The notes: a model not told the origin generated them from the letters alone. 64,000 bases of DNA from [Clostridium] methylpentosum DSM 5476 (GCA_000158655.1 EQ973338.1:557599-621598); one strand, 5' to 3'; positions 44,312 through 54,972 are shown, counted from the stretch's first letter. A program made the numbers and translations.

Positions 44312-44396
44312 AGGGGTGTAATCAGATAAACCGCAACTTTGATCTGCTGTCCGCCCCTTGCGCGGCGGCTAAAAATACGAACTGGAGGGAACCCTG

Positions 44397-46610
44397 ATGG
44401 CATTTGTAGAAGGAACCTGGAACAAGGAAATCAATGTTCGCGATTTTATTGTAAGCAATTATACCCCCTATGACGGGGATGAGAGCTTCCTTGTCGGACC
44501 CACTGAGCGCACTGTCAAGCTCTGGGATGAAGTGAAGGAACTCATGAACAAGGAGCGCGAGGCGGGCGGTGTGCTCGACATCGACGAACATACCATTTCG
44601 ACCATCGATGCCTATGCGCCCGGCTATATCGACAAAGATCTCGAGCAGATCGTCGGCCTGCAGACCGATGCTCCTCTCAAGCGCGCAATCATGCCGTTTG
44701 GCGGCATCCGGATGGTGCGCAGCTCCCTCGAAGCCTATGGCAGAGAGATGGATCCCGAGGTGGAAAACGTCTTCAAGTACCGCAAGACCCACAATGACGG
44801 AGTGTTTGACGCCTACACCGACGAGATGAAAACCGCCCGTCACACTGCGATCATCACCGGACTGCCCGACGCCTACGGCCGCGGCAGAATCATCGGTGAC
44901 TACCGCCGTGTCGCCCTCTACGGCACCGACCGACTGATCGAAGAAAAACAGGCTGCAAAAAAACGCCTGGTGTTTGACATCATGGACAGCCCGACCATCC
45001 GCCAGAGAGAGGAGCTCTCCGAGCAGATCCGCGCGCTCAAAGAGCTCGCGAGCATGGCTGCCAAATACGGCTGCGATATCACCAAACCTGCAACCGATAC
45101 CAAAGAGGCGGTACAGGCAGTTTACTTCGGTTACCTTGCAGCGGTCAAGGATCAGAACGGTGCGGCGATGTCTCTCGGACGCGTCTCCACCTTCCTGGAC
45201 ATTTATGCAGAGGCTGACCTTGCGAGCGGCAAATACTCCGAGAGTGAAATCCAGGAGTTGGTCGACCACTTTATCATGAAGCTGCGTATGGTCCGCTTCC
45301 TGCGCACCCCGGCTTACGACGAGCTGTTCAGCGGCGACCCGACCTGGGTTACCGAGGCGATCGGCGGCATCTGCATGGACGGACGCCATATGGTCACCAA
45401 AATGAGCTTCCGCTTCCTGCACACCCTCGTCAACCTCGGCCCAGCGCCCGAGCCGAACATGACGGTACTCTGGTCGCAGCGCCTGCCTGAAAACTTCAAA
45501 AAATACGCTTCCAAAATTTCAATCGAGACCTCTTCAATTCAGTACGAGAACGACGACCTCATGCGGGAGAAATTCGGCGACGACTACGGCATTGCCTGCT
45601 GCGTCTCGGCGATGCGCATCGGCAAACAGATGCAGTTCTTCGGCGCGCGCGCAAACCTCGCCAAGGCACTGCTCTACGCCCTCAACGGCGGCAAAGACGA
45701 GCGCTACGGCATCCAGGTCTCGCCCGAGCTCGCACCGGTCGGCGACGGCCCGCTCGACTACGATGAGGTGATGAGAAAGTTTGACTTTGTCTGCGAATGG
45801 CTTGCAAAGCTCTACATCAACACCCTTAATATCATCCACTACATGCATGACAAATACTGCTATGAGAAAATTCAGATGGCGCTGCACGATGAGGACATCC
45901 TGCGCACCTCTGCCTGCGGCATCGCCGGCCTCTCGGTCGTTGTCGACAGCCTCTCAGCAATCAAATACGCCAAAGTCACCCCCATCCGCAATGAGGACGG
46001 CCTGATCACCGAGTTCAACATCGAGGGCGACTATCCGAAATTCGGTAACAACGACGACCGCGTCGACGATATCGCGGTCAACCTCGTCAAGAGCTTTATG
46101 AACAAGCTCTCTAAACACCGCACCTACCGCGAGAGCGTACCCACCCTCTCGATTCTCACCATCACCTCCAACGTCGTTTACGGCAAGAAGACCGGTTCCA
46201 CGCCGGATGGCCGCATTGCGGGCGAACCGTTTGCGCCGGGCGCGAACCCGATGTCTGGACGCGACACCCACGGCTGCGTTGCCTCGATGAAATCGGTTGC
46301 GAAACTGCCCTACGACTACTCGGAGGATGGAATCTCCTACACCTTCTCGATTGTACCTGGTGCACTCGGCAAGGACGACAGCGACAAAGTTGAAAACCTC
46401 GCAGGACTGCTCGACGGCTACTTTGGGGACACCGGGCACCACATCAACGTCAACGTCATGAACCGCGACGTGCTGCTCGACGCCATGGACCACCCGGAGA
46501 AATACCCTCAGCTCACCATCCGCGTATCCGGTTATGCGGTCAACTTCATTAAATTGACCAGAGAGCAGCAGCTCGACGTCGTCAACCGCACCTTCCATTC
46601 CAGATTCTAA
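44397..46610 (+). CDS. pflB: Pyruvate formate-lyase (formate C-acetyltransferase)
   Basis: Anaerobic glycyl-radical enzyme: pyruvate plus CoA to acetyl-CoA plus formate. The 737 residues carry the adjacent catalytic cysteines in [10 protein letters not shown] (about 399-400) and the glycine-radical loop RVSGYAVNF near residue 712, close to the C-terminus. The ATG follows TGGAGGGAA. The activase gene pflA follows in the same direction with its own promoter and an intervening terminator, so the enzyme can be made in excess of its activator. Confidence 0.97.
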   Translation: MAFVEGTWNKEINVRDFIVSNYTPYDGDESFLVGPTERTVKLWDEVKELMNKEREAGGVLDIDEHTISTIDAYAPGYIDKDLEQIVGLQTDAPLKRAIMPFGGIRMVRSSLEAYGREMDPEVENVFKYRKTHNDGVFDAYTDEMKTARHTAIITGLPDAYGRGRIIGDYRRVALYGTDRLIEEKQAAKKRLVFDIMDSPTIRQREELSEQIRALKELASMAAKYGCDITKPATDTKEAVQAVYFGYLAAVKDQNGAAMSLGRVSTFLDIYAEADLASGKYSESEIQELVDHFIMKLRMVRFLRTPAYDELFSGDPTWVTEAIGGICMDGRHMVTKMSFRFLHTLVNLGPAPEPNMTVLWSQRLPENFKKYASKISIETSSIQYENDDLMREKFGDDYGIACCVSAMRIGKQMQFFGARANLAKALLYALNGGKDERYGIQVSPELAPVGDGPLDYDEVMRKFDFVCEWLAKLYINTLNIIHYMHDKYCYEKIQMALHDEDILRTSACGIAGLSVVVDSLSAIKYAKVTPIRNEDGLITEFNIEGDYPKFGNNDDRVDDIAVNLVKSFMNKLSKHRTYRESVPTLSILTITSNVVYGKKTGSTPDGRIAGEPFAPGANPMSGRDTHGCVASMKSVAKLPYDYSEDGISYTFSIVPGALGKDDSDKVENLAGLLDGYFGDTGHHINVNVMNRDVLLDAMDHPEKYPQLTIRVSGYAVNFIKLTREQQLDVVNRTFHSRF

Positions 46611-46623
46611 TTTGGAGGCAATC

Positions 46624-46658
46624 TGCTCCCATGCGGCTGGCGCATGGGAGCATTTTTT
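46624..46658 (+). terminator. Terminator after pflB
   Basis: TGCTCCCATGCG pairs with CGCATGGGAGCA around GCTGG, followed by six Ts. Confidence 0.92.
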
Positions 46659-46866
46659 CTCCTGTTGGACCCTTTTGTGGAATGCTGTTACACACCTTAC
46701 CCTGTCTGCAAAGCAACGGGCGGAATTGAGAAGAAGAAAAAATAGAGTTGGTACCTAGGCTGTCTTGCCGCACTTGCTGACTCAGCTGCGGCGTGAGCCG
46801 CTGTAACTGAAATGGACAGCTGTCCTGCGAAAATCACCTGTTTTTAGGTGATGCGCACGGATTTTA

Positions 46867-46895
46867 TTGCAGATGGAACAGGGAACGGGTATAAT
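46867..46895 (+). promoter_or_regulatory. Promoter for pflA
   Basis: TTGCAG, 17 bases, perfect TATAAT, ending 27 bases before the pflA ATG. Confidence 0.65.
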
Positions 46896-46922
46896 AAAGG
46901 AAAACGCACAGGAGGGAAACAG

Positions 46923-47651
46923 ATGGCTGATCAAATGAAAGGACGGATTCACTCGGTGGAGAGCTTCGGCGCGGTGGACGGGCCGGGCATCCGGTTCGTC
47001 GTGTTTCTGCAGGGGTGCCCGCTGCGATGCCTGTTCTGCCACAACCCAGACACCTGGGACGGCAAGGCCGGTCGAGAAGTGAGCGCCCAGGAGCTCGTAG
47101 ACGAAATTCTCACCTACCGCAATTACATTAAAAAAGGCGGGGTGACGCTCTCAGGCGGGGAGCCGCTGCTTCAGGCTCAGTTCACCGCAGAGGTGCTGCG
47201 CCTGTGTAAGGAAAATGGACTGCACACTGCGGTCGACACCTCAGGCTGTATTCCGCTCGAGCGCGCCCTTCCGGCGCTGCAGCAGGCAGATATGCTGCTG
47301 CTCGACATCAAGGACATCGATCCGGATGACGCCAAGGCCCTCACCGGGATGACCAACCAGAATGCGATCGCCACCCTTGACTACTGCGAGAAGGTTGCAA
47401 AGACCGTCTGGGTGCGGCATGTGGTGGTGCCGGGCTACACCTTGAACTACGACAAGCTCGAACGCCTTGCGGAATTCCTCTCAGGTTACAACTGTGTGGA
47501 AAAGGTGGAGCTTCTCCCATTCCACAAGATGGGGGAGTACAAATGGGAGGTGCTCGGGGAGGATTACAAGCTGTTTGACACCGAGGAACCGACTCAGAAG
47601 GAAATGGCAAAGGTCAAGGGGATTTTTCGCTCCAAGGGAATCCTCGTCTAA
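46923..47651 (+). CDS. pflA: Pyruvate formate-lyase activating enzyme
   Basis: Radical-SAM enzyme that installs the glycyl radical on PflB. The 242 residues have the cluster motif CPLRCLFC (C32, C36, C39, the CxxxCxxC pattern), GGVTLSGGEPLLQ (about 74-86, SAM site) and WVRHVVVPGYT (about 160-170). Length is typical. The ATG at 46923 follows GGAGGG. An upstream in-frame start at 46848 would precede the promoter. Confidence 0.95.
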   Translation: MADQMKGRIHSVESFGAVDGPGIRFVVFLQGCPLRCLFCHNPDTWDGKAGREVSAQELVDEILTYRNYIKKGGVTLSGGEPLLQAQFTAEVLRLCKENGLHTAVDTSGCIPLERALPALQQADMLLLDIKDIDPDDAKALTGMTNQNAIATLDYCEKVAKTVWVRHVVVPGYTLNYDKLERLAEFLSGYNCVEKVELLPFHKMGEYKWEVLGEDYKLFDTEEPTQKEMAKVKGIFRSKGILV

Positions 47652-47669
47652 AATACAGGATCGACAAGT

Positions 47670-47698
47670 GGGCGCGCCGGATACGGCGTGCCCTTTTT
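47670..47698 (+). terminator. Terminator after pflA
   Basis: GGGCGCGCCG pairs with CGGCGTGCCC (one wobble) around GATA, followed by TTTTT. Confidence 0.85.
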
Positions 47699-47704
47699 GT
47701 ATAT

Positions 47705-48365
47705 AAAGAAAACCACCCGCTGGGGAATGGTTCAAAAGAAGGCTGATGGCGATGATGTAGGCAGAAGAACGCCCTTTGCTAAAAAATATGGGAGCGGTCT
47801 GGCAACTGCCCAAGAAAAACAAAGGGAGGTGATTCAAAGATGAACGACGTAAATAGATGATCACACACGAGTTGGAATTGCAAATATGACATAGTGTTTG
47901 CACCGAAGGATCGACGAAAGGGATTCTACGGAGAAAAGCAAAGAGAAATAGTGGAAATACTGCGAACGCTGTGTAACTGAAATAAGATGGAAATTGTAGA
48001 AGCGGAAGTGTGCCCGGATTATGTAGATATGCAGGTAGAGATTCCACCTAAGAATTTGATAACAGGTTTTATGGGATAGTTGAAGGAAAAGAGCAGCCTC
48101 ATGATATGGAAAATTCGGTGCAGAGGGTACTATGAAGACACGGAGTGGAAGAATACGAAAAAGATACAGGAGTACATACAACAATCAGATAGAGGAAGAC
48201 CAAGCAGGGGAACAACTGACGATGGAGAATATCTGAGCCGGATTACGGTCGGCAAGGAACGAAACTCTTGCGGCTGTCAGACCGTACTTGCGCGACGGGA
48301 CGCGCCTGCTAGTATCAAAGGGCTTTGCCCGTCTATGAAGAACTCTCGGCTTTACCGGGGGTTAC
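47705..48365 (+). mobile_element. Degenerate IS200-type insertion sequence
   Basis: The remains of a TnpA gene are bracketed by imperfect hairpins. On the left, AACCA...TGGTT at about 47711-47733 is the candidate end. On the right, GGGCTTTGCCC (about 48318) and CGGCTTTACCGGGGG (about 48350) form the candidate right end. Exact borders are uncertain because IS200 elements have no inverted terminal repeats and make no target duplication. The element separates pflA from the GH78 gene. Confidence 0.7.
47840..48236 (+). pseudogene. tnpA: Broken IS200 TnpA (HUH/Y1 transposase)
   Basis: Reading from the ATG after GGGAGG gives MNDVNR-stop, then SHTSWNCKYDIVFAPKDRR, then EAEVCPDYVDMQVEIPPK, SSLMIW, RCRGYY and NTKKIQEYI. 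This is the order of IS200 TnpA. Three in-frame stops interrupt it. The HUH motif, normally HVHM, reads YVDM, so both metal-binding histidines are lost. A deletion joins MIW to CRGYY, removing the segment between them, and a frameshift near 48190 precedes the ending EDQAGEQLTMENI. It cannot encode an active transposase. Confidence 0.88.
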
Positions 48366-48404
48366 TATTAATATGAAATTTCATCAGGTTTTTATTATTT
48401 TCCA

Positions 48405-48433
48405 TTGATTTTATCGTCGAATTTTTATATAAT
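48405..48433 (+). promoter_or_regulatory. Promoter for the GH78 gene
   Basis: TTGATT, 17 bases, perfect TATAAT, about 75 bases before the start codon and just outside the right end of the IS200 remnant. Confidence 0.7.
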
Positions 48434-48507
48434 TATGATAATATATGCCGTACCTTTTTGGCATATAGTGGAACTCCAAACAAATGATAGAGAGGAAGGA
48501 TATGCGC

Positions 48508-51500
48508 ATGAAGAAAATTTTGTCCGGGCTGGTTGCGGCGACGCTTGTGTTCTCAAGCATCCTCAGCAGCGGCATCCTGGTCTCAGCGCAGACCGGCAAC
48601 CGCGCCCCCCTTGCTCCGAGCAATCTTAAAACCGAGCTGCTCGAGCAAGCGTATGGCATCAACACAAAGGACCCTTCATTCTCCTGGGTTGTCAACGACC
48701 CCGATCAGAATGAAGAGCAAACCGCTTACCGCATCGTCTTCGCCAACACCCTGGCGGATGTGGAGAGCGGAACCTACCTGCATGACACCGGCTGGACTGA
48801 ATCCAGCGAAAACACCTATGTCAAGGTGGAGGGCCTGAGCGCGCTGCTCAGCGACAACGATCTCTGCTACTGGCAGGTGCAGACCAAAGATAAGGACGGC
48901 AAGGAGAGCCCTCTGTCCGAGCCGCAGGCATTTACAACCGCAGTAGGCAGCGAATGGGCGAGCATCAACGGCATCTGGGCCGGAAAGAGCGACGTAGACC
49001 CGTATGCGGACTGGACCGACTACCGCTTTGAGGCGGATGTGACGGTCAAGGAAAACGCGCTCGGCCTGATCTTCCACTCCACCGACAACACCCACAACTA
49101 TATGTGGCAGTTTAACGCTGTGCAGAACAAACTCAACCCGCACATCATGAACGGCAGCTGGTCCCAGATCACCTCGGTCGACCTTGCACAGAGCGGGGTG
49201 AAAATCGCCGTCAACAGCACCTTCCGCGTCCGGATTGACATTGTGGACGGCACGGCAAAGACCTATGTCGACACCACCGTAACAGGGGATGCTTACACCC
49301 TCGTCGACACCCGTGCGGCGGATAAATACGGCAGAGGCATTATCGGATTCCGCACCGGCGGCAGCGAGACGGGCAGCGTGGACAACCTTCGCGTCGTCAA
49401 ACTCAGCGCTGACGGAACCGAGGGGGACAGCCTTTACGAAAACGACTTCTCAAACGCGACGACCGAGTTCAGCGGCTGTTCGGTACAAAACGGCGCGCTC
49501 AACGTCCCGAAGGGACAGGGCAATGGCTCGATCCTGAAACTGGGCGGCGAGTCAAAGGTCGAAAAAGGCAACTTTGTCTTCCTCCGGGATGAATTTAACG
49601 TGGAAAACCTCGGAAATGTGGAAAAAGCAGTTTTGAGCGTCACCGCAAAATCCCCTGAAAAAACCCGCCAGTACGTCTTTAACATGTACATGAACGGCGA
49701 GTTTGTCGGCCTTGGCCCGGCACGGTACGGCACCAATACCCTCTACTATAACACCTACGACGTCACAAGTCTTCTGCGGGAGGGAGCCAATGCGCTCGGT
49801 GCAATCAACTACACCCAGGATGAAAAATCCTTCCTCAGCCAGCTGACGCTGTATTACAAGGACGGCAGCAGCGCGGTTGTCTCCAACTCGGGCCGCGACA
49901 AAGACGGGTGGAAATCACTCGACGGCACCGACATCTTTGGCGACGACGGCTATAGCATCGGCACCAGTTACTTTAATGCCAATGCCGAAAACATCAACGC
50001 AAATCTCTTCCCCTACGGCTGGGACGAGCCCGGCTTTGACGAGACCGGCTGGAACGCAGTCGAGGACAAGGGGGCCATTGTCGACAGCTTCAGCCTCACC
50101 CCCTACGACGCAGACAATGTTGACCGCTACCTCTACGATTCAGCGGTTGTCGAGAACAAGGGCGACGGCGTCTACTGGATCGACCTCGGCAAAGAAATTG
50201 TCGGAGGACTCCATCTCGACGTGGACAGCCCAGTCTCTCAGCAGATGACGCTTTACTACGGCGAAGAGGGCAACCGTGAAGCGGGCACCGTCCAGTGGCA
50301 GATGAACACCGGCAACAAATACCGCGAGTACTGGACCCTCAAGGAAGGGCAGCAGACGATTGAAAACATCGGCATGAAGACCTTCCGTTATGTCCGGATC
50401 GAAAACTGCCCGGTGGAGCTCACCACCGAAAACGTCAAGGGCCTTGCGATGCACCAAGAGTTCAGTGAGGATGAATCGAGCTTCACCTCCTCCAACGAGA
50501 TGCTCAACGAGATCTACGACATGATGAAATACACCATCAAGGCGACCAACCAGGACCTGATGGTTGACTCCCAGTCGCGCGAGCGCGGCGCTTATGAGGG
50601 CGACGCCCTGATCAACATGCTTTCGAGCTATGCGTTTGAGGATGACTACACCCTTTCCCGGTTCTCCTTCGAGTACCTCAACACCCACAGCACCTGGCCG
50701 GCGGAATACGTCCTGTTCTCGGTCGAAATGCAGTGGTACGATTATCTTTACACCGGCAACATCGACTCGCTCCGCGAGAACTACGAGATCTTAAAGGGCA
50801 AGCTGTTCAGCCAGTACTATGACGAAAAGATGGGCCTGATGGGCAAACCCAATCTCGCTTATCTGGTCGACTGGCCGTCATCTGAGCGGGATGGCTACAT
50901 GTTTAACGAGGCTCACTACAACACCGTCTTCAACGCGGTCGCTGTAGGCGCTTATAGCGACATGGCTAAAATTGCGCAGGCTCTCGGAAACGAAGAGGAT
51001 GCTGCGTTCTACCAGACCCGTTCCAACACCATTAAGGAAAACATGATCAGCAAGCTGTACAATGCCGAAAAGGGCGCGTTCCGCGACGGTCTAACCTCGG
51101 ACGGCACCCCCATCGACCACTATGCACAGCACGCGACCGCCTTCCCGCTCTCCTACAACGTCTTCTCGGACACCGAGATGGCGGAAAGCCTTGCGGGCTA
51201 CATCAAGAGCCAGGGCAAGATCCGGATGAGCGTTTACGGCTCCTTCTTCCTGCTGCGCGGCTTGTACAACGCCGAAGCGGGCGACGTCGCGAACGCACTC
51301 ATGGCGGACACCGACGCGAGCCAGGGCCAGCGCACCTGGGCGTACATGATTCGCACCCTCGGCGCGACAATCAGCACCGAAGCGTGGAATGAAGCGAACA
51401 AATCCAACATGACCTATTCCCACCCGTGGGGTTCTGCTCCGGGCAGCCAGATTCCGCAGGGTATGTTCGGTATTCAGCCCACCACCCCGGGCTTTGACAC

Positions 51501-53898
51501 CTTCCAGGTGAAGTTCCAGCCGGGTGATGTGGAAAACGCATCCATCAAGATCCCGAGCCTTAAGGGAAGCATCGAGGCTTCCTTCAACCAGAATACTACA
51601 TCGAACTTTATGGAAACTTCGGTGACCATTCCGGTCAACACCAAAGCGGAGGTATTCCTCCCCGCAGCGTCCTCCGGCCACGATTACCTGATCGTTGACG
51701 GAGAGAGTGTGGAAGCGGTCCGCGACGGCAACTACCTCAAGGTAGAACTCGGCTCCGGAGTGCACACCGTCTCCCTCCCGATCGCAGCCAAGCTGACTGC
51801 GTCGGTGGAAACCTCCTCCCCGCTGTTTGTCGGCGAAGAGGGCAAATTGATTCTGAACGCAGTCGATGCAAACGGAGAGTCAGTCTCGTTTGACGGCGCG
51901 CAGATTTCCTACAGCAGCTCGGATGAAACCGTTGCCACTGTAGCAGAGGACGGAACAATTTCCTACCTCGCTGAGGGCAACGCAACACTCAAAGCAGATG
52001 TTGTCTTCCCGTCGCTCACCATCGGCGGACAGGTGATTCACAACGTGGCAGTGACAGCAACAGCCGACATCACCATCCAGCAGCCCAAGATCACCGAAGT
52101 GTACATCAAACTCGGCATCGACGACACCAACGGCGAACTGCATGTCGGGGACACCACCAAGGCATCCCTCATGGCAACGCTTGAATCGGGCAAACAGTTC
52201 GAGATCAGCAACGTCGATTTCACCGTTTCGGATGACTCGGTCGTCACGGTGGATGAAAATGGAACCATCACCGGTGTGACAGGGCTCAAAGAAGCGCTTC
52301 TCACAGCAACCACCAGCGATTACCTCGCAGACCTCGTCAGCACCTTTGACATCTCCCGCTTTGAACTGCTGACCTTCTACATGGACGGCTTTGACGGTGG
52401 GAATAGCACCTTCCCCGGACTGCCTCACCAGGATGGAAAGCTGTTTGTCGACAAGGGCAAAAAAGTGATGTACGACGGCGGCAAGGAGTGGACTGACTAC
52501 ACCATTACAGCGAAGTTCACCGTTGTCAGCAACGCTGCAAACATCACCTTCCGTGCCCAGGATGCAAACAACTTCTATCTCTGGCAGTTCCGCTCGGATA
52601 ACAAGACGCTCAAAACCCATGTGTTTAAAAACGGGTATAGCGGCGGCTTCAAATTGCTCGCTGAAATTCCGATTCCGAACATCAACACAACAGGTGAAAA
52701 CGAAGTGATGATCGCCGTCGAAGGCAATCGCTTCATGACCTATCTCAACGGCGCGCTCGTCGACATTACCTATGACAATGATCTCGCAACCGGTTCGGTG
52801 GGTGTGCGCAACGGCAGCTCTGAAAGCTTCCTGCTCGACGACCTCGCAATCAGCGACAGAACCCTTGTCACTGAGCGTGAAATTTCGGTTGCAGAAGCGA
52901 CTGACAAGACGATCCTCAACAAGGTCATCGCTTACGCGCAGTCCGCGATTGACAACGGCGAAGTCGATGTCCTCATCCCGAGTGTGAAGCAGACCTTTAT
53001 GGACGCGTTTGACCATGCAACCGCAGTGGCGGGCCGTTCTGAGGCCACGCAGAAACAGATTGATCAGGCTTGGGCTGGGCTGCTCACCGAGATTCACAAG
53101 CTCGGCTTTGTGGCCGGCGACAAGACCGAACTGCAGGAACTCTATGACATGGCGAGTGCTCTTGATCTGAACCTGTATGAGGACGGCGCTGCCAAAGATG
53201 CGTTTATTGCCGCCCTTCAGGCAGCCAAGGCTGTGCTCGACGATCCGGACGCTCTGGAAGGTGAGATTACATCGGCCTACGAAACGCTGCTCAATGCAGT
53301 CGACGCGCTTGTCAAGCTCGACAAGACCGCCCTGCTCAGCACCATCGCACAGGCCGACGTGATCAATGGCCAGCTCGATAAATATGTCTCGACCGATGCG
53401 TTCACCGCGGCGTACGCCAAGGCGATTGAGGTTCGGGACGCAGAGAAAACCACACAAGCTGAGATCGATGCTGCACAAGAGGCCCTCCTCAACGCAATGC
53501 TCGAGCTCAGATACAAACCCGACAAAACCATCCTCGGCAACCTGCTTGCTCAGGCGGCGAGCATCGATCTTTCGGCCTACACTGCAGAGAGTGTTGAAGC
53601 TTACAATGCGGTAGTCGCAGCCGCGCAGGCAGTCTATGACGACGAGTCCCCTGAGCTCAAACAGTCGGATGTTGACAATGCGGTCCAGCAGCTCAAAGAG
53701 GCGCAGAGCCTCCTCGTAGCGAAGGATGGCGCAGCGATCTCAGACAGTACAGTCAACGGCGACCAGAATGCCCAGACTGGCCTCCAGTCAGTTAAGACAG
53801 GCGAGCAGAACAAACCGATTCTCTACGTCATCATCGTTTTGGTGGCAGCAGCAGTGATCGCAGTGGTTCTCCTCCTCGTCAAAAAGTTTAAGAAATAA
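48508..53898 (+). CDS. Secreted, surface-anchored GH78 alpha-L-rhamnosidase
   Basis: Releases terminal L-rhamnose from plant or microbial glycans. Of 1796 residues: signal peptide (about 1-30, ending LVSA-QTG), Fn3-like rhamnosidase N-domain (about 30-145), LamG/DUF1080-like beta-sandwich (about 165-305), rhamnosidase sandwiches (about 365-645), and the (alpha/alpha)6 catalytic domain (about 650-965). DSQSRERGAYEGDA there matches the GH78 acid cluster. A C-terminal sandwich, two Big-2-like domains (about 1095-1285), a second LamG-like domain (about 1290-1450) and four FIVAR-type helical repeats (about 1460-1740) follow. The tail has SVKTGEQN, a membrane helix and KKFKK, a variant sortase-type anchor. 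The ATG at 48508 is eight bases from AAGG; 48502 is the alternative. It stands alone, without transporter or regulator. Confidence 0.88.
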   Translation: MKKILSGLVAATLVFSSILSSGILVSAQTGNRAPLAPSNLKTELLEQAYGINTKDPSFSWVVNDPDQNEEQTAYRIVFANTLADVESGTYLHDTGWTESSENTYVKVEGLSALLSDNDLCYWQVQTKDKDGKESPLSEPQAFTTAVGSEWASINGIWAGKSDVDPYADWTDYRFEADVTVKENALGLIFHSTDNTHNYMWQFNAVQNKLNPHIMNGSWSQITSVDLAQSGVKIAVNSTFRVRIDIVDGTAKTYVDTTVTGDAYTLVDTRAADKYGRGIIGFRTGGSETGSVDNLRVVKLSADGTEGDSLYENDFSNATTEFSGCSVQNGALNVPKGQGNGSILKLGGESKVEKGNFVFLRDEFNVENLGNVEKAVLSVTAKSPEKTRQYVFNMYMNGEFVGLGPARYGTNTLYYNTYDVTSLLREGANALGAINYTQDEKSFLSQLTLYYKDGSSAVVSNSGRDKDGWKSLDGTDIFGDDGYSIGTSYFNANAENINANLFPYGWDEPGFDETGWNAVEDKGAIVDSFSLTPYDADNVDRYLYDSAVVENKGDGVYWIDLGKEIVGGLHLDVDSPVSQQMTLYYGEEGNREAGTVQWQMNTGNKYREYWTLKEGQQTIENIGMKTFRYVRIENCPVELTTENVKGLAMHQEFSEDESSFTSSNEMLNEIYDMMKYTIKATNQDLMVDSQSRERGAYEGDALINMLSSYAFEDDYTLSRFSFEYLNTHSTWPAEYVLFSVEMQWYDYLYTGNIDSLRENYEILKGKLFSQYYDEKMGLMGKPNLAYLVDWPSSERDGYMFNEAHYNTVFNAVAVGAYSDMAKIAQALGNEEDAAFYQTRSNTIKENMISKLYNAEKGAFRDGLTSDGTPIDHYAQHATAFPLSYNVFSDTEMAESLAGYIKSQGKIRMSVYGSFFLLRGLYNAEAGDVANALMADTDASQGQRTWAYMIRTLGATISTEAWNEANKSNMTYSHPWGSAPGSQIPQGMFGIQPTTPGFDTFQVKFQPGDVENASIKIPSLKGSIEASFNQNTTSNFMETSVTIPVNTKAEVFLPAASSGHDYLIVDGESVEAVRDGNYLKVELGSGVHTVSLPIAAKLTASVETSSPLFVGEEGKLILNAVDANGESVSFDGAQISYSSSDETVATVAEDGTISYLAEGNATLKADVVFPSLTIGGQVIHNVAVTATADITIQQPKITEVYIKLGIDDTNGELHVGDTTKASLMATLESGKQFEISNVDFTVSDDSVVTVDENGTITGVTGLKEALLTATTSDYLADLVSTFDISRFELLTFYMDGFDGGNSTFPGLPHQDGKLFVDKGKKVMYDGGKEWTDYTITAKFTVVSNAANITFRAQDANNFYLWQFRSDNKTLKTHVFKNGYSGGFKLLAEIPIPNINTTGENEVMIAVEGNRFMTYLNGALVDITYDNDLATGSVGVRNGSSESFLLDDLAISDRTLVTEREISVAEATDKTILNKVIAYAQSAIDNGEVDVLIPSVKQTFMDAFDHATAVAGRSEATQKQIDQAWAGLLTEIHKLGFVAGDKTELQELYDMASALDLNLYEDGAAKDAFIAALQAAKAVLDDPDALEGEITSAYETLLNAVDALVKLDKTALLSTIAQADVINGQLDKYVSTDAFTAAYAKAIEVRDAEKTTQAEIDAAQEALLNAMLELRYKPDKTILGNLLAQAASIDLSAYTAESVEAYNAVVAAAQAVYDDESPELKQSDVDNAVQQLKEAQSLLVAKDGAAISDSTVNGDQNAQTGLQSVKTGEQNKPILYVIIVLVAAAVIAVVLLLVKKFKK

Positions 53899-53906
53899 AT
53901 CCAAGT

Positions 53907-53944
53907 AAAAAACGCCCGCGATGCATGCATCGCGGGCGTTTTTC
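53907..53944. terminator. Terminator after the GH78 gene
   Basis: AAAAAACGCCCGCGATGC pairs with GCATCGCGGGCGTTTTTC-type sequence in a nearly perfect 17-18 base stem, nine bases after the stop. Confidence 0.92.
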
Positions 53945-54135
53945 TATTCTACTCATCCGCTCCCGCCTCTTTGGAACCACTCGCCTTGCGAGCGTTTTTA
54001 CATACAAAAATAGATAGGAAGTCGGAAATATCCGAATAAATACGGTATCTATCAGCAAAACAACTAAAGGAAAATTACAACAAATGAAAGAGTCTTATGT
54101 AACGACTTATGGAGAATTATGCAAAGTTATAGAAG

Positions 54136-54163
54136 AAAGACACTTGAAATAGGGTGTCTTTTT
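54136..54163 (+). terminator. Terminator-like hairpin in the AT-rich island
   Basis: AAAGACAC pairs with GTGTCTTT around TTGAAATAGG, followed by more Ts. It directly follows the 22-codon fragment, which may be the tail of a lost gene. Confidence 0.5.
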
Positions 54164-54382
54164 CTATGCAGTGAAACAGCAGACTATTTCATTTCTGCTT
54201 GAATACCTTAAAACTTATTAGACTTTGATTTGTCAAGGGGTTATTGCGTAAGCGATGCTTTCACACCCTTTACAAAATATAGGCTAATAAGTAGCTTTTC
54301 AAAAGCAGAAAAGAAATGACAATGCTTAAAGTGACATGATATAATAAGTATAAAGACAAATCCGAATTTAGAGGGGAGAAAA

Positions 54383-54943
54383 ATGGAGAAGAAGTTATCT
54401 GAAATGAGTTTAGAAGAATTATGGAAGCTATTTCCTATCTGTTTGACAGAGTATAAGCCTTGTTGGAAAGAATGGTACACTGATGAAGAAAATTTTTTGA
54501 AAAACAGAGTTCCTAAAATAGAGAGAATAAGTCATATAGGAAGTACAGCGATTAGTTCTATTTGTGCAAAACCAATTATTGATATTCTTGTGGAAATTTC
54601 AAAAGATTATAAGTTATCTGACTATAAAGAAGTGATTGTGAAAAGTGGCTATATTTGTATGTCCGAAACTTCTGATAGAATTTCTTTTAACAAGGGATAT
54701 ACAGAAAAAGGGTTTGCCGAGAGGGTGTTTCACTTACACCTAAGATATGTTGGAGATAATGATGAGTTATATTTTAGAGATTATCTCATTGAACATACCA
54801 ATATTGCTATTGAGTACAAGAAAATGAAATTGAAATTATGGAAAAAATATGAATTTAATAGAGATGGTTATACAAATTCTAAAACAGATTTCATTCAAAA
54901 GCACACCGAAAAAGCAAAGTTGGAATATGGAGATAGATATTAA
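54383..54943 (+). CDS. GrpB family protein (nucleotidyltransferase-like)
   Basis: The 186 residues match the GrpB/UPF0157 family, a nucleotidyltransferase-fold group sometimes fused to CoaE; biochemical role is unknown. The core reads RISHIGSTAISSICAKPIIDILVEI (GSTA then KPxIDIxVE, about 50-74), followed by FHLHLRYVG (about 115-123) and FRDYLIEH (about 132-139). The ATG follows AGAGGGGAG. AT-rich codon use unlike its neighbours suggests recent transfer. The gene immediately downstream is broken. Confidence 0.85.
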   Translation: MEKKLSEMSLEELWKLFPICLTEYKPCWKEWYTDEENFLKNRVPKIERISHIGSTAISSICAKPIIDILVEISKDYKLSDYKEVIVKSGYICMSETSDRISFNKGYTEKGFAERVFHLHLRYVGDNDELYFRDYLIEHTNIAIEYKKMKLKLWKKYEFNRDGYTNSKTDFIQKHTEKAKLEYGDRY

Positions 54944-54972
54944 AAAATTTCAGTTTGGAAAGGAGAATGTAT

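Noticed and set aside
44016..44396. Crp/Fnr or Rex site before pflB
   Set aside because: No match to either consensus; only the unrelated ATTAGCAGCTGCTAAT palindrome is clear.
51880..53478. 532-codon minus-strand open frame opposite the GH78 gene
   Set aside because: Shadow of a repetitive, biased coding region with no recognisable domain.
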